A stretch of DNA of 6,064 nucleotides, taken from contig RDDY01000155.1 in assembly GCA_003852805.1 (NCBI GenBank), positions 1 through 6,064 on the forward strand, read 5' to 3'. Both the position numbers and the translations under genes were made by a program. This document shows, piece after piece, positions 1-5,926 of the stretch. Position 1 is the first letter of the stretch. Every line of letters starts with the position of its first letter. The notes beneath the pieces were generated by a model, which searched no databases, had not been told where the DNA came from, and saw nothing but the letters and a program-made list of their open reading frames with translations. This stretch comes from Chryseobacterium sp. (lineage in GTDB: Bacteria; Bacteroidota; Bacteroidia; Flavobacteriales; Weeksellaceae).

Positions 1-41
1 AATGCCAAGACGGCCGCTGCGCTAAATACTGACTTTTTCAT
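1..41 (-). CDS. N-terminus of an exported protein (partial, runs off the left edge)
   Basis: Reading leftward from an ATG at 41-39, the sequence encodes MKKSVFSAAAVLA before the window ends. A Met-Lys-Lys start followed by an uninterrupted run of small and hydrophobic residues is the typical beginning of a Sec signal peptide or lipoprotein signal, so the product is probably periplasmic or in the outer membrane. A good TAnnTTTG-type promoter box lies 28 bases upstream (69-76), which supports this being a real start. The signal-peptide cleavage site and the whole mature protein are outside the window, so no function can be given. Confidence 0.7.
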   Translation of the reverse strand, partial: MKKSVFSAAAVLA

Positions 42-68
42 AATACAAAGATTTAATGGTTAGTGGTT

Positions 69-76
69 CAAAGATA
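69..76 (-). promoter_or_regulatory. Bacteroidota -7 promoter box (TATCTTTG)
   Basis: On the minus strand this reads TATCTTTG, an exact match to the TAnnTTTG -7 element used by the primary sigma factor of Bacteroidota. It ends 28 bases before the ATG at 41, giving an inferred short 5' leader of about 20 bases. I see no equally convincing -33 TTTG element at the usual spacing; the nearest TTG triplets are about 4 and 27 bases upstream of the box. The assignment therefore rests on the -7 box and its position. Confidence 0.5.
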
Positions 77-110
77 TTGTCAACTTTCTTCCATTTAATC
101 ATTCAAATAC

Positions 111-145
111 ATGAAAAAATAAAAATCACCTATTTAGGTGATTTT
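111..145 (-). terminator. Rho-independent terminator, minus-strand reading
   Basis: Bases 122-131 and 136-145 form a perfect 10-bp stem closing on a four-base loop (132-135). On the minus strand the stem is followed by a U-rich tract (the complement of the A-rich bases 113-121). Reading in that direction it would end transcripts coming from the hydrolase side before they enter the promoter of the left-edge gene. The stem has few G-C pairs (about four), so it is moderate in strength. On the plus strand it is followed by GTGGG rather than a T tract, so it is not clearly bidirectional. Confidence 0.65.
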
Positions 146-283
146 GTGGGTTGGCAATCTCGCCATGTGAACGTTGCTGCTTAATGCTCTGCTTGTCAGT
201 AGTTTAACTTTATGCCAAAGCTGTTCTCCTTGTGTAAAATACCCGCTATCGGGTATGCAGGAGATCATATGGCTTGTTGCCTG
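146..283. other. Intergenic interval without a convincing gene
   Basis: Between the two minus-strand hairpins I see no tRNA cloverleaf, no repeat and no recognisable gene. The only open frame of note is on the minus strand, from an ATG at 268 to a TAA at 136-134 (44 codons). It starts inside the hydrolase 3' region and ends inside the stem of the 122-145 hairpin. It has no recognisable motif, membrane segment or ribosome binding site, so I do not call it a gene. The interval could equally be the 3' trailer of the hydrolase mRNA. Confidence 0.5.
235..256 (-). terminator. Hairpin with short U tract, likely terminator of the hydrolase gene
   Basis: Bases 239-245 (ATACCCG) pair perfectly with 250-256 (CGGGTAT) around a CTAT loop. 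Read on the minus strand, the stem begins 28 bases after the hydrolase stop codon and runs into four Ts. The position fits termination of the hydrolase transcript. The U tract is short, so some read-through to the second hairpin at 122-145 is likely. Confidence 0.5.
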
Positions 284-1066
284 TCAGAGTATTAATTTCT
301 TTGGAAGGTTGTGCAGAAGTTCTTGATTTATGATTGCTGCACATATTTCGGGTTGCTCCAATTGCCCGTTGTGGCCGCAATCCAACATATAAGCCTTTAT
401 GTTTTGGCGATCAGGGAGTTGTGCCAATGTTTTGGGCGCGTCCACGGCCGAATCATTTCTCCCTGTCAATAGCAAGATTTTTTCTTGCAGCTGCTGTAAA
501 ACGGCGCGCCGATCGGGGCGCTGCATTATGCCTTTTACGGCAGCCAAAGCACCCTCGGGATTGGTAGCCAAAGCGATTTCCTTAGAGAAGTTGATCTTGC
601 CTTCCAACACATCGCGCTCAAAAGGATTGAATAGATTGGGGACGCCTGCATTTACATATTTTCGGTATTCCTCTTTTATGATGCGGAAACTCTTCGCCCG
701 GGTTTCCTTTTTTCCCTCGGTGTCGGCAAAATAGGTGGAGAAGAAAAGAGTGATGGATTTCAGCGCTTCCGGGAATCTTTCTGCAAAAGCCAGCGTAGTG
801 TAGCCGCCCATGGAATGGCCGAGCAAATGGATTTTTGAGTTACAAACCTCATCGGTTACTTCCTTCACCTTTTCGGCCATAAAATTCATGGTATGGATTT
901 CGCCATAAACAGGCGATTTGCCATGTCCCGGTAAATCGATCATAATGAGGCGAAATTCGTCTGAAAGATGCGGCATCATTTCGCGCCAGATCTCGGTGCT
1001 TTCCATCAATCCGTGTAGAAGTACCAAATCTTCTTTTCCGCTCCCTTTTATCTGGTAGTGCAACAT
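284..1066 (-). CDS. Alpha/beta-fold hydrolase
   Basis: This encodes a 260-residue soluble serine hydrolase of the alpha/beta fold, probably an esterase or related enzyme; the substrate cannot be read from the sequence. The fold's landmarks are all present in order. The oxyanion-hole motif LLHG is at 16-19 and the conserved DLPGHGKS strand-turn at 44-51. The nucleophile elbow is GHSMGG (Ser85). A helical cap lies at roughly 115-185, the acid is probably Asp205 in TGRNDS, and the catalytic His is His232 in CGHNGQLEQP. The sequence resembles the BioH/MenH-like group, but that group covers many activities and should not be used to name it. There is no signal peptide, so it is expected in the cytoplasm. 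The ATG at 1066 gives the normal family N-terminus, with strand one starting at once. A terminator separates it from dsbD, so it is probably transcribed on its own. Confidence 0.9.
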   Translation of the reverse strand: MLHYQIKGSGKEDLVLLHGLMESTEIWREMMPHLSDEFRLIMIDLPGHGKSPVYGEIHTMNFMAEKVKEVTDEVCNSKIHLLGHSMGGYTTLAFAERFPEALKSITLFFSTYFADTEGKKETRAKSFRIIKEEYRKYVNAGVPNLFNPFERDVLEGKINFSKEIALATNPEGALAAVKGIMQRPDRRAVLQQLQEKILLLTGRNDSAVDAPKTLAQLPDRQNIKAYMLDCGHNGQLEQPEICAAIINQELLHNLPKKLIL

Positions 1067-1091
1067 AACTTAAAGTTTAATGTCTTTCAAC

Positions 1092-1124
1092 TTGCAAATT
1101 CCGTACAAGCCTGCGGATTGCAAA
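1092..1124 (-). promoter_or_regulatory. Possible promoter of the hydrolase gene, inside an inverted repeat
   Basis: Upstream of the hydrolase, the minus strand has TTTG (complement of 1121-1124), then 18 bases, then GGAATTTG (complement of 1095-1102). This matches the -33 TTTG and the TTTG half of the Bacteroidota -7 box, but the leading TA is missing. The same bases form an imperfect inverted repeat: 1092-1103 (TTGCAAATTCCG) against 1114-1123 (CGGATTGCAA), with a two-base bulge and a ten-base spacer. The overlap could mean an operator, or could be chance. Weak call. Confidence 0.25.
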
Positions 1125-1125
1125 C

Positions 1126-1152
1126 AAAAAAAGAGCGGCCTAAACCGCTCTT
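1126..1152 (-). terminator. Strong rho-independent terminator of the tilS-dsbD transcript
   Basis: Bases 1131-1138 (AAGAGCGG) pair perfectly with 1145-1152 (CCGCTCTT) around a six-base loop. On the minus strand the GC-rich stem runs directly into a T tract (the complement of the A run 1126-1132). It begins six bases after the dsbD stop codon. This is a textbook intrinsic terminator and isolates the hydrolase from the tilS-dsbD unit. Confidence 0.9.
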
Positions 1153-1158
1153 CGTCAT

Positions 1159-3213
1159 CTATTTTCTATTGGCATTGTACCAATTGATGCCGCATTCCAA
1201 GAATTTTTTGAAATCTTCTTTCGGCATATAGCCTGACACCGGCGTATTGATCACCTCGCCGTCGGGAGTGATCAACACATAATGCGGCTGTGAGTTATTG
1301 TTGAAATTAACTTGTTGGAACATCGACCATTTGTCGCCAACGGTTTTGATTTTCTTCATCTGGCCGTTGCCCATATCAATTTTGGTCTGTTCTTCCTCGG
1401 GCAGTTCCTGTTTTTCATCGACATAAACGGAAGCCAATACCACATTTTCTTGCAAGATCGGAAGTACATCGGGTTCGCTCCAGACAAATTCTTCCATTTT
1501 ACGGCAGTTCTCGCAGCCCCAGCCTGTGAAGTCCAGCAGGACAGGTTTGTTCTGTTTCTTGGCTTCTTCTATCGCGTCGAAATAATCTCCGTACGGATGC
1601 ATACCCAAGACGCCGTCAGACTCGTTGTGCAGATAGCTGACATTCATCGGGGGCAAAATTCCGCTCAGTGCTTGCAGTTTCGGGCGCTCGCCGGGAACCA
1701 AGCCTTGAATCAGGTAAATGATAAAACCGATGCCCAGTACGCCGAACACTTTTCTGGTGGTAGAAATTTTTGCGTTTTTGTCATCGTGCGGGAACCTGAT
1801 TTTTCCGAACAGATAAAGCACAAGGCCCAGCGTAATCAATATCCACAGGACAATGAACAGTTCGCGCTTCAGGAAGAAGGTCTTGGAAACCAAATCTGCT
1901 TTCGATAAGAATTTCAATGCAAGCCCCAACTCGATAAAACCAAGAACAACTTTGACCGTATTCATCCAGCCGCCTGATTTCGGCAGTGATTGCAGCGCCT
2001 GTGGGAACAGGGCGAGAAGTCCGAATACGATGGCCCACGCCAAACCGAAACCGGCCAACGCAAAGGTCAACAGTGTAGGAACATCTTTTGAACTCGATGC
2101 GACACCGCCGAGCAAACTTCCCAGAATAGGTCCCGTACAAGAGAACGACACGATCACCAAAGTGAGCGCCATAAAGAAAATCCCGATCAGACCGCCCGCT
2201 TCTTCCGCTTTGGAAGAGCGGTTGGCAATCCAACTCGGCAAGGTAATGTCGAAGTAGCCAAAGAAGCTGAGCGCAAAGAAAATAAACACCGCAAAGAAGA
2301 ATAGATTCAGCCCGATGCTTGTTGAAATCTGGTTGAAGATATTCCCCGAGATTCCATCTATAATATGGAACGGAATGCTCAGCGCTACAAATATAATAAG
2401 GATGAATGCGCCGTAGATGACGGCGTCGCGTTTGCCTTTTGCCTTGTTGACCGCTCCTTTTGTAAAGAACGAAACCGTGAGCGGAATCATCGGGAAGACG
2501 CAAGGCGTCAAAAGAGCGATCAGACCGCCTAAAAAGCCAAGGACAAAAACCAGTCCGTTGCCCGAAGGCTCTTCTACGGGCGCGTTGCCGCAATCGGTCA
2601 GCGGATTGCGGAAATCCAAAGATTCTACCTTAATGTCGCGGTTCATTCCCGTAGTGGCGGTAACAGCGGCAACGGTATCGGTAACCGCAGATGCCTCGGT
2701 TGTCTCGGCGACAGGTTCTTCTGCGGTTTCTTCTTCTGCGGCGGCCGCGGCCGAAGGGGTTGCTTCTATTTTTTTGCTGAACTCCAATGTGTTCGGCGCT
2801 AGACAGATTCGATCGTCGCAGGTCTGGTAAGTAATCTCGGCTTCCACTGTTGCGGCTTTGGCGGGATTTTTCAGTCTGAATTTGCGTTTAAACTGCGCTG
2901 TATTGGAATAATAAACGATTTGTGCACCGAAGGCTTCGCTGTACTCGTCGTGCTTTTTACCGACTTCCACCATTTTCCCGATCAGCTGAATGCCGTCTTT
3001 GCTGGTAAGGTTCATCTCGGTCGGGATGCCCGAATCGGGCGGCAGGTCCTGCGAGTAGATGTGCCAGCCGCTCTCCATTTTGGCGGTCAGCACAGCTTCA
3101 TAATCGGTGTCTGAGATTTTATTGATTTTGTAATCCCACTTTACGGGATTTTTGATCTGAGCCTGCACTCCGGCGAAGATCAACATCATGAAAAGCCAGA
3201 ACCACTTCTTCAT
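1159..3213 (-). CDS. dsbD: DsbD-like thiol:disulfide interchange protein (membrane electron transporter)
   Basis: This 684-residue inner-membrane protein carries reducing equivalents from cytoplasmic thioredoxin to periplasmic thiol proteins. All three DsbD modules are present. After a signal peptide (about 1-18, ending VQAQ), the N-terminal periplasmic domain carries a Cys132/Cys137 pair (TCDDRIC). An Ala/Glu/Thr-rich linker follows (about 151-190). The membrane core (about 219-505, some eight hydrophobic segments) has Cys238 in TPCVFP and Cys359 in SCTGP, the two redox cysteines of the transmembrane domain. The C-terminal thioredoxin-like domain has GWGCENC (Cys567, Cys570). Length is somewhat above E. 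coli DsbD, mainly through the linker and an insertion near 600-625. The start overlaps the tilS stop as ATGA, so translation is probably coupled and both genes share a transcript. Likely clients are disulfide isomerases and cytochrome c maturation, which is inferred from the family only. Confidence 0.93.
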   Translation of the reverse strand: MKKWFWLFMMLIFAGVQAQIKNPVKWDYKINKISDTDYEAVLTAKMESGWHIYSQDLPPDSGIPTEMNLTSKDGIQLIGKMVEVGKKHDEYSEAFGAQIVYYSNTAQFKRKFRLKNPAKAATVEAEITYQTCDDRICLAPNTLEFSKKIEATPSAAAAAEEETAEEPVAETTEASAVTDTVAAVTATTGMNRDIKVESLDFRNPLTDCGNAPVEEPSGNGLVFVLGFLGGLIALLTPCVFPMIPLTVSFFTKGAVNKAKGKRDAVIYGAFILIIFVALSIPFHIIDGISGNIFNQISTSIGLNLFFFAVFIFFALSFFGYFDITLPSWIANRSSKAEEAGGLIGIFFMALTLVIVSFSCTGPILGSLLGGVASSSKDVPTLLTFALAGFGLAWAIVFGLLALFPQALQSLPKSGGWMNTVKVVLGFIELGLALKFLSKADLVSKTFFLKRELFIVLWILITLGLVLYLFGKIRFPHDDKNAKISTTRKVFGVLGIGFIIYLIQGLVPGERPKLQALSGILPPMNVSYLHNESDGVLGMHPYGDYFDAIEEAKKQNKPVLLDFTGWGCENCRKMEEFVWSEPDVLPILQENVVLASVYVDEKQELPEEEQTKIDMGNGQMKKIKTVGDKWSMFQQVNFNNNSQPHYVLITPDGEVINTPVSGYMPKEDFKKFLECGINWYNANRK

Positions 3214-4490
3214 AAGAGTATATAGATTTTGTTGATGGTTTTATCGTCGGGTAGGCTTCTCCTGTCCTGACGATAGGGTACAACGCCCAGAACTTTTCCG
3301 GTGGCGTCGGCCAGTATTTTTGGCGAATAACGCGCTAAAATAGGGATTTTTTCATCCTTAAAAAATTTGCTCACCGTTTTGGAGCCGTTGATGCCGACGG
3401 GAAAAATGCGGTCGCCGGACCGACGGCTGCGCAGACGCAGTGGCAGCGCTACCTTGGCGAAATCTACTTCCCAGGTTTTGTTAGCCGATGGAAAAATCAA
3501 GTCGCGCAGATCGATTCTGTCTGTTGCCTCCAAGATGATTTCATCCGCTTGGGTCGGTAAACTCTTTGCTTTGAAAATTAAGGTGTTGCGGCGTACTTCC
3601 ATCTGCCATTTGTCGGAATAGAAAAAACTGCCCGATGCGGCGGTAAAGATTTTCTGCTGTTCTTCGCGGTTGTGGAGACCGAAACCGTCCAAGATATGAT
3701 AACGAGCGAACGGATGGGCGCCGGCAAGTTTTTCCCTGTCCAAAGTGATCTCGTTCTCATTTTCTGAAATGGTCAAATCTTGGCGAAGTCTCTCGACTTG
3801 ATCGAGCATGAAATCATTTGCTTCAGAAAGGTACGCTTGGCTCTTGCGAAAATTCTCGATGAAAGCAGTATTCAATCCTTCCAGTTTCGGAACGATTTCG
3901 TTTCTGATCTTGTTCCGCAGGTAATCGCTCTTTTGATTGCTGACATCCTCGCGAAACGGAATTTGTTCAGCCCTTGCAAATCGGTAAATTTCTTCTTTAG
4001 AAAAGCTAAGCAGCGGGCGGAGCACCCTGTTTTTGTTTGAGGGAATGCCGCTCAGGCCTTTTATGCCGGAGGCTTTTGAAAGGTTGATCAGGAAAGTCTC
4101 GAGCTGATCGTTTAAGTGATGTGCGGTAACGATAAGGTCCAACTTTCGATCTTCCAAAAGCTTGAAGAAGAAGTTGTAGCGCAATTCGCGCGCCCAAAGC
4201 TGTATGGAGCCGTCGGGTTTTTTATCAGCCGCGGTACATTTATACAGATGAAAAGGAATCGAGCGTTCCGCGCAGAAACGCTGTACGAGTTCGCAGTCCT
4301 TGTCCGAGTCTTTGCCGCGCAGACCATAATTTACATGGGCTACTTCCAGCGGCAGTTTCAACTCGTGCATCAGCCAGAGCAGCACCATACTGTCCACGCC
4401 GCCGCTGACGGCCAGTAGGAATTTTTTCTCGCAGTAGTTGTAAGCCAGTCGCTCTAATTGCTCGACGAAGGATGGACGTGAGAGTTTCAA
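3210..4490 (-). CDS. tilS: tRNA(Ile)-lysidine synthetase
   Basis: TilS joins lysine to C34 of tRNA-Ile(CAU) using ATP, changing both its decoding (AUG to AUA) and its charging (Met to Ile). It is a cytoplasmic and usually essential enzyme. The 426-residue product has the PP-loop ATP pyrophosphatase motif SGGVDS at 29-34. It also has the family signature AHHLNDQLETFLINL at 123-137, followed by GIKGLSGIP, and the EDVSNQKSDYLRNKIR segment near 181-196. The C-terminal TilS domain lies at about 348-410 (LPLRLRSRRSGDRIFP onward). Length is normal for a full-length TilS with its C-terminal domain. The start is TTG at 4490-4488: the frame is open upstream to a stop at 4544-4542, but has no ATG, GTG or other TTG there, and the first internal ATG falls inside the PP-loop. 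The last four bases overlap the dsbD start. Confidence 0.95.
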   Translation of the reverse strand: MKLSRPSFVEQLERLAYNYCEKKFLLAVSGGVDSMVLLWLMHELKLPLEVAHVNYGLRGKDSDKDCELVQRFCAERSIPFHLYKCTAADKKPDGSIQLWARELRYNFFFKLLEDRKLDLIVTAHHLNDQLETFLINLSKASGIKGLSGIPSNKNRVLRPLLSFSKEEIYRFARAEQIPFREDVSNQKSDYLRNKIRNEIVPKLEGLNTAFIENFRKSQAYLSEANDFMLDQVERLRQDLTISENENEITLDREKLAGAHPFARYHILDGFGLHNREEQQKIFTAASGSFFYSDKWQMEVRRNTLIFKAKSLPTQADEIILEATDRIDLRDLIFPSANKTWEVDFAKVALPLRLRSRRSGDRIFPVGINGSKTVSKFFKDEKIPILARYSPKILADATGKVLGVVPYRQDRRSLPDDKTINKIYILL

Positions 4491-4578
4491 AGAGTTTTTT
4501 AAGGTTTGTAAAGTTATTAATTTCCGATGGGTCAGTATTGGCTAAATTCCGTACTTTGTGGATTGCTAAAAACTTAAC
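4491..4578. promoter_or_regulatory. Divergent promoter region between tilS and the methyltransferase gene
   Basis: These 88 bases must hold the promoters of both transcription units. For the plus strand, GTACTTTG at 4551-4558 resembles the Bacteroidota -7 box TAnnTTTG but has one base fewer between TA and TTTG; it lies 20 bases before the ATG. For the minus strand, TAACTTTA (complement of 4509-4516) matches all but the last base of that box and lies 18 bases before the tilS TTG. Neither has a clear -33 partner. Neither gene has an obvious Shine-Dalgarno sequence, as is usual in this phylum. The region is assigned with confidence, the individual boxes are not. Confidence 0.4.
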
Positions 4579-5226
4579 ATGAGCTTTTTTGAGGAAAAAT
4601 ACCCCGAGATGGAGCGTTATCTGGAAGCGCACGCTTCGGACGAACCGGACATTTTGCGTCGTCTTCGTCGTGAAACTTACCAAAAGACCACTCAGCCGCA
4701 CATGATTTCGGGTTATTTGCAGGGAAGGTTCCTGAGCATTTTGTCGAAGATTATTTCGCCGAAGAATATTCTGGAAGTGGGCACTTTTACAGGCTACGCC
4801 GCTTTGTCGATGGCGGAAGGGTTGAGAGAAGACGGCAAACTTTATACAATCGACAAAAATGAAGACCTGGCTTGGTTGCCACAGAAATATTTTGATGAAA
4901 GCGAGTATAGCGGTCGAATAGAATTTATTCAGGGAAACGCCTTGGAAGTAATTCCAACGCTGGATGTTGAATTTGACCTGGTTTTCATCGATGCCGACAA
5001 GGAGAATTATTCGCGCTACATAGAGATCATTAAACCTAAACTGCGGTCAGGTGGCGTACTGTTGATCGACAATGTGCTCTGGTACGGAAAAGTTCTGGAG
5101 AAAGAACCGAAGCGTGAAGCGACGAAACAAATCAAGCTCGTCAATGAGATCGTTACCAAAGACCCCGACTTCGAAAATCTAATTTTACCTTTGCGCGACG
5201 GTATTCACTTCATCAGAAAAAAATAG
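4579..5226 (+). CDS. SAM-dependent O-methyltransferase (family 3, COMT/TrmR-like)
   Basis: This 215-residue cytoplasmic enzyme transfers a methyl group from S-adenosylmethionine to a hydroxyl. SAM-binding motif I is at 65-73 (LEVGTFTGY), and the acidic residue after strand two is Asp92 (YTIDKN). The metal-binding signature has Asp138 in FIDADK and Asp164-Asn165 in DNVLWYGKV. Together these define the Mg-dependent catechol O-methyltransferase-like family. Members include caffeoyl-CoA and catechol methyltransferases and Bacillus TrmR (YrrM), which methylates 5-hydroxyuridine at tRNA position 34. In bacteria with no secondary-metabolism context, the tRNA role is a reasonable hypothesis, and the divergent tilS neighbour also modifies position 34, but the sequence does not decide the substrate. 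The ATG at 4579 gives the normal family N-terminus. It leads a plus-strand run and is followed after one base by the C40 peptidase gene. Confidence 0.92.
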   Translation: MSFFEEKYPEMERYLEAHASDEPDILRRLRRETYQKTTQPHMISGYLQGRFLSILSKIISPKNILEVGTFTGYAALSMAEGLREDGKLYTIDKNEDLAWLPQKYFDESEYSGRIEFIQGNALEVIPTLDVEFDLVFIDADKENYSRYIEIIKPKLRSGGVLLIDNVLWYGKVLEKEPKREATKQIKLVNEIVTKDPDFENLILPLRDGIHFIRKK

Positions 5227-5227
5227 A

Positions 5228-5926
5228 ATGCAGAGAGCGATTTGCAATGTGTCGGTAGCGCCGCTGCGCGCAGAAAACAGTGACCGCAGCGAGATGGTTT
5301 CGCAAATGTTGTACGGCGAAACCTGCGACATTTTGACCAGAGAAAGAAACTGGGTCAACATTCGAATGCATTTCGACGGCTACGAAGGTTGGGTAGATTA
5401 CAAACAAATCAGCGAGCTGCAAACAGTGCCGGAAAATACCGAATTGATAACCGAGACCTACCGAGAAGTGGAAACCGACGGCGGCAAATTGATACTGCCG
5501 ATGGGCGCTGAGATCAACGGTGATTCCGTTCAAATTAAATCAGACAGAAGCCTGACCGACACGGCTTTAAGCTTTCTGAATGCGCCTTACCTTTGGGGTG
5601 GTCGCAGTTTTTTTGGTATCGATTGCTCGGGTCTGGTGCAGATGGTGTATAAGGTGCACGGCTTGAAACTTCCGCGCGATGCCTGGCAGCAAGCTGAATT
5701 GGGCGAAGATCTGGCGTTTGCAGGCGAGGCATTGCCCGGCGATCTGGCATTTTTCGATAACGCAGAAGGTAGAATCATCCATGTGGGTATTATGCTTGAC
5801 GACCAGCGGATTCTGCATGCGCACGGAAAAGTGAGAATAGACCAACTGGACAGCAGCGGTATTTACAACGCGGAGCTGAAAAAACATACGCACAGATTGC
5901 GGTTCATCAAAAGAATACTGACTTGA
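5228..5926 (+). CDS. NlpC/P60 (C40) peptidase with N-terminal SH3b domain, YkfC-like
   Basis: This 232-residue cysteine peptidase probably cleaves gamma-D-Glu-diaminoacid bonds in murein peptides. Residues 1-65 form a bacterial SH3 domain (ICNVSVAPLR at 5-14; GYEGWVD at 51-57). Residues about 66-107 look like a second, degenerate SH3b-like segment. The NlpC/P60 domain follows, with PYLWGG at 120-125, catalytic Cys133 in DCSGLVQ, the PGDLAFF turn at 170-176, catalytic His185 in HVGIM and a third polar residue, probably His197 in LHAHG. The catalytic set is complete. There is no signal peptide: the SH3b domain starts almost at the first residue. This suggests a cytoplasmic enzyme of the YkfC murein-peptide recycling type rather than a secreted cell-wall hydrolase; this is inference. 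It starts one base after the methyltransferase stop codon and overlaps the next gene by four bases, so co-transcription is very likely. Confidence 0.93.
   Translation: MQRAICNVSVAPLRAENSDRSEMVSQMLYGETCDILTRERNWVNIRMHFDGYEGWVDYKQISELQTVPENTELITETYREVETDGGKLILPMGAEINGDSVQIKSDRSLTDTALSFLNAPYLWGGRSFFGIDCSGLVQMVYKVHGLKLPRDAWQQAELGEDLAFAGEALPGDLAFFDNAEGRIIHVGIMLDDQRILHAHGKVRIDQLDSSGIYNAELKKHTHRLRFIKRILT

Noticed and set aside
134..268. A 44-codon minus-strand frame as a small protein gene
   Set aside because: No ribosome binding site, motif, membrane segment or amphipathic pattern. It contains one hairpin and ends inside another, so it is kept only as a question, not called as a CDS.
1312..1908. 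A 198-codon plus-strand open frame antisense to dsbD
   Set aside because: It is entirely antisense to a confident gene. Its composition (many Phe, Gln and His) reflects the complement of dsbD codons.
1781..2593. A 270-codon minus-strand open frame inside dsbD
   Set aside because: It lies out of frame within the well-supported dsbD gene. Its translation is Arg-rich with scattered Cys and no motif, as expected of a shadow frame.
4240..4701. A 153-codon minus-strand open frame spanning the tilS start, the intergenic region and the start of the methyltransferase gene
   Set aside because: It overlaps two genes with clear motifs and the divergent promoter region, and its translation shows no family features.
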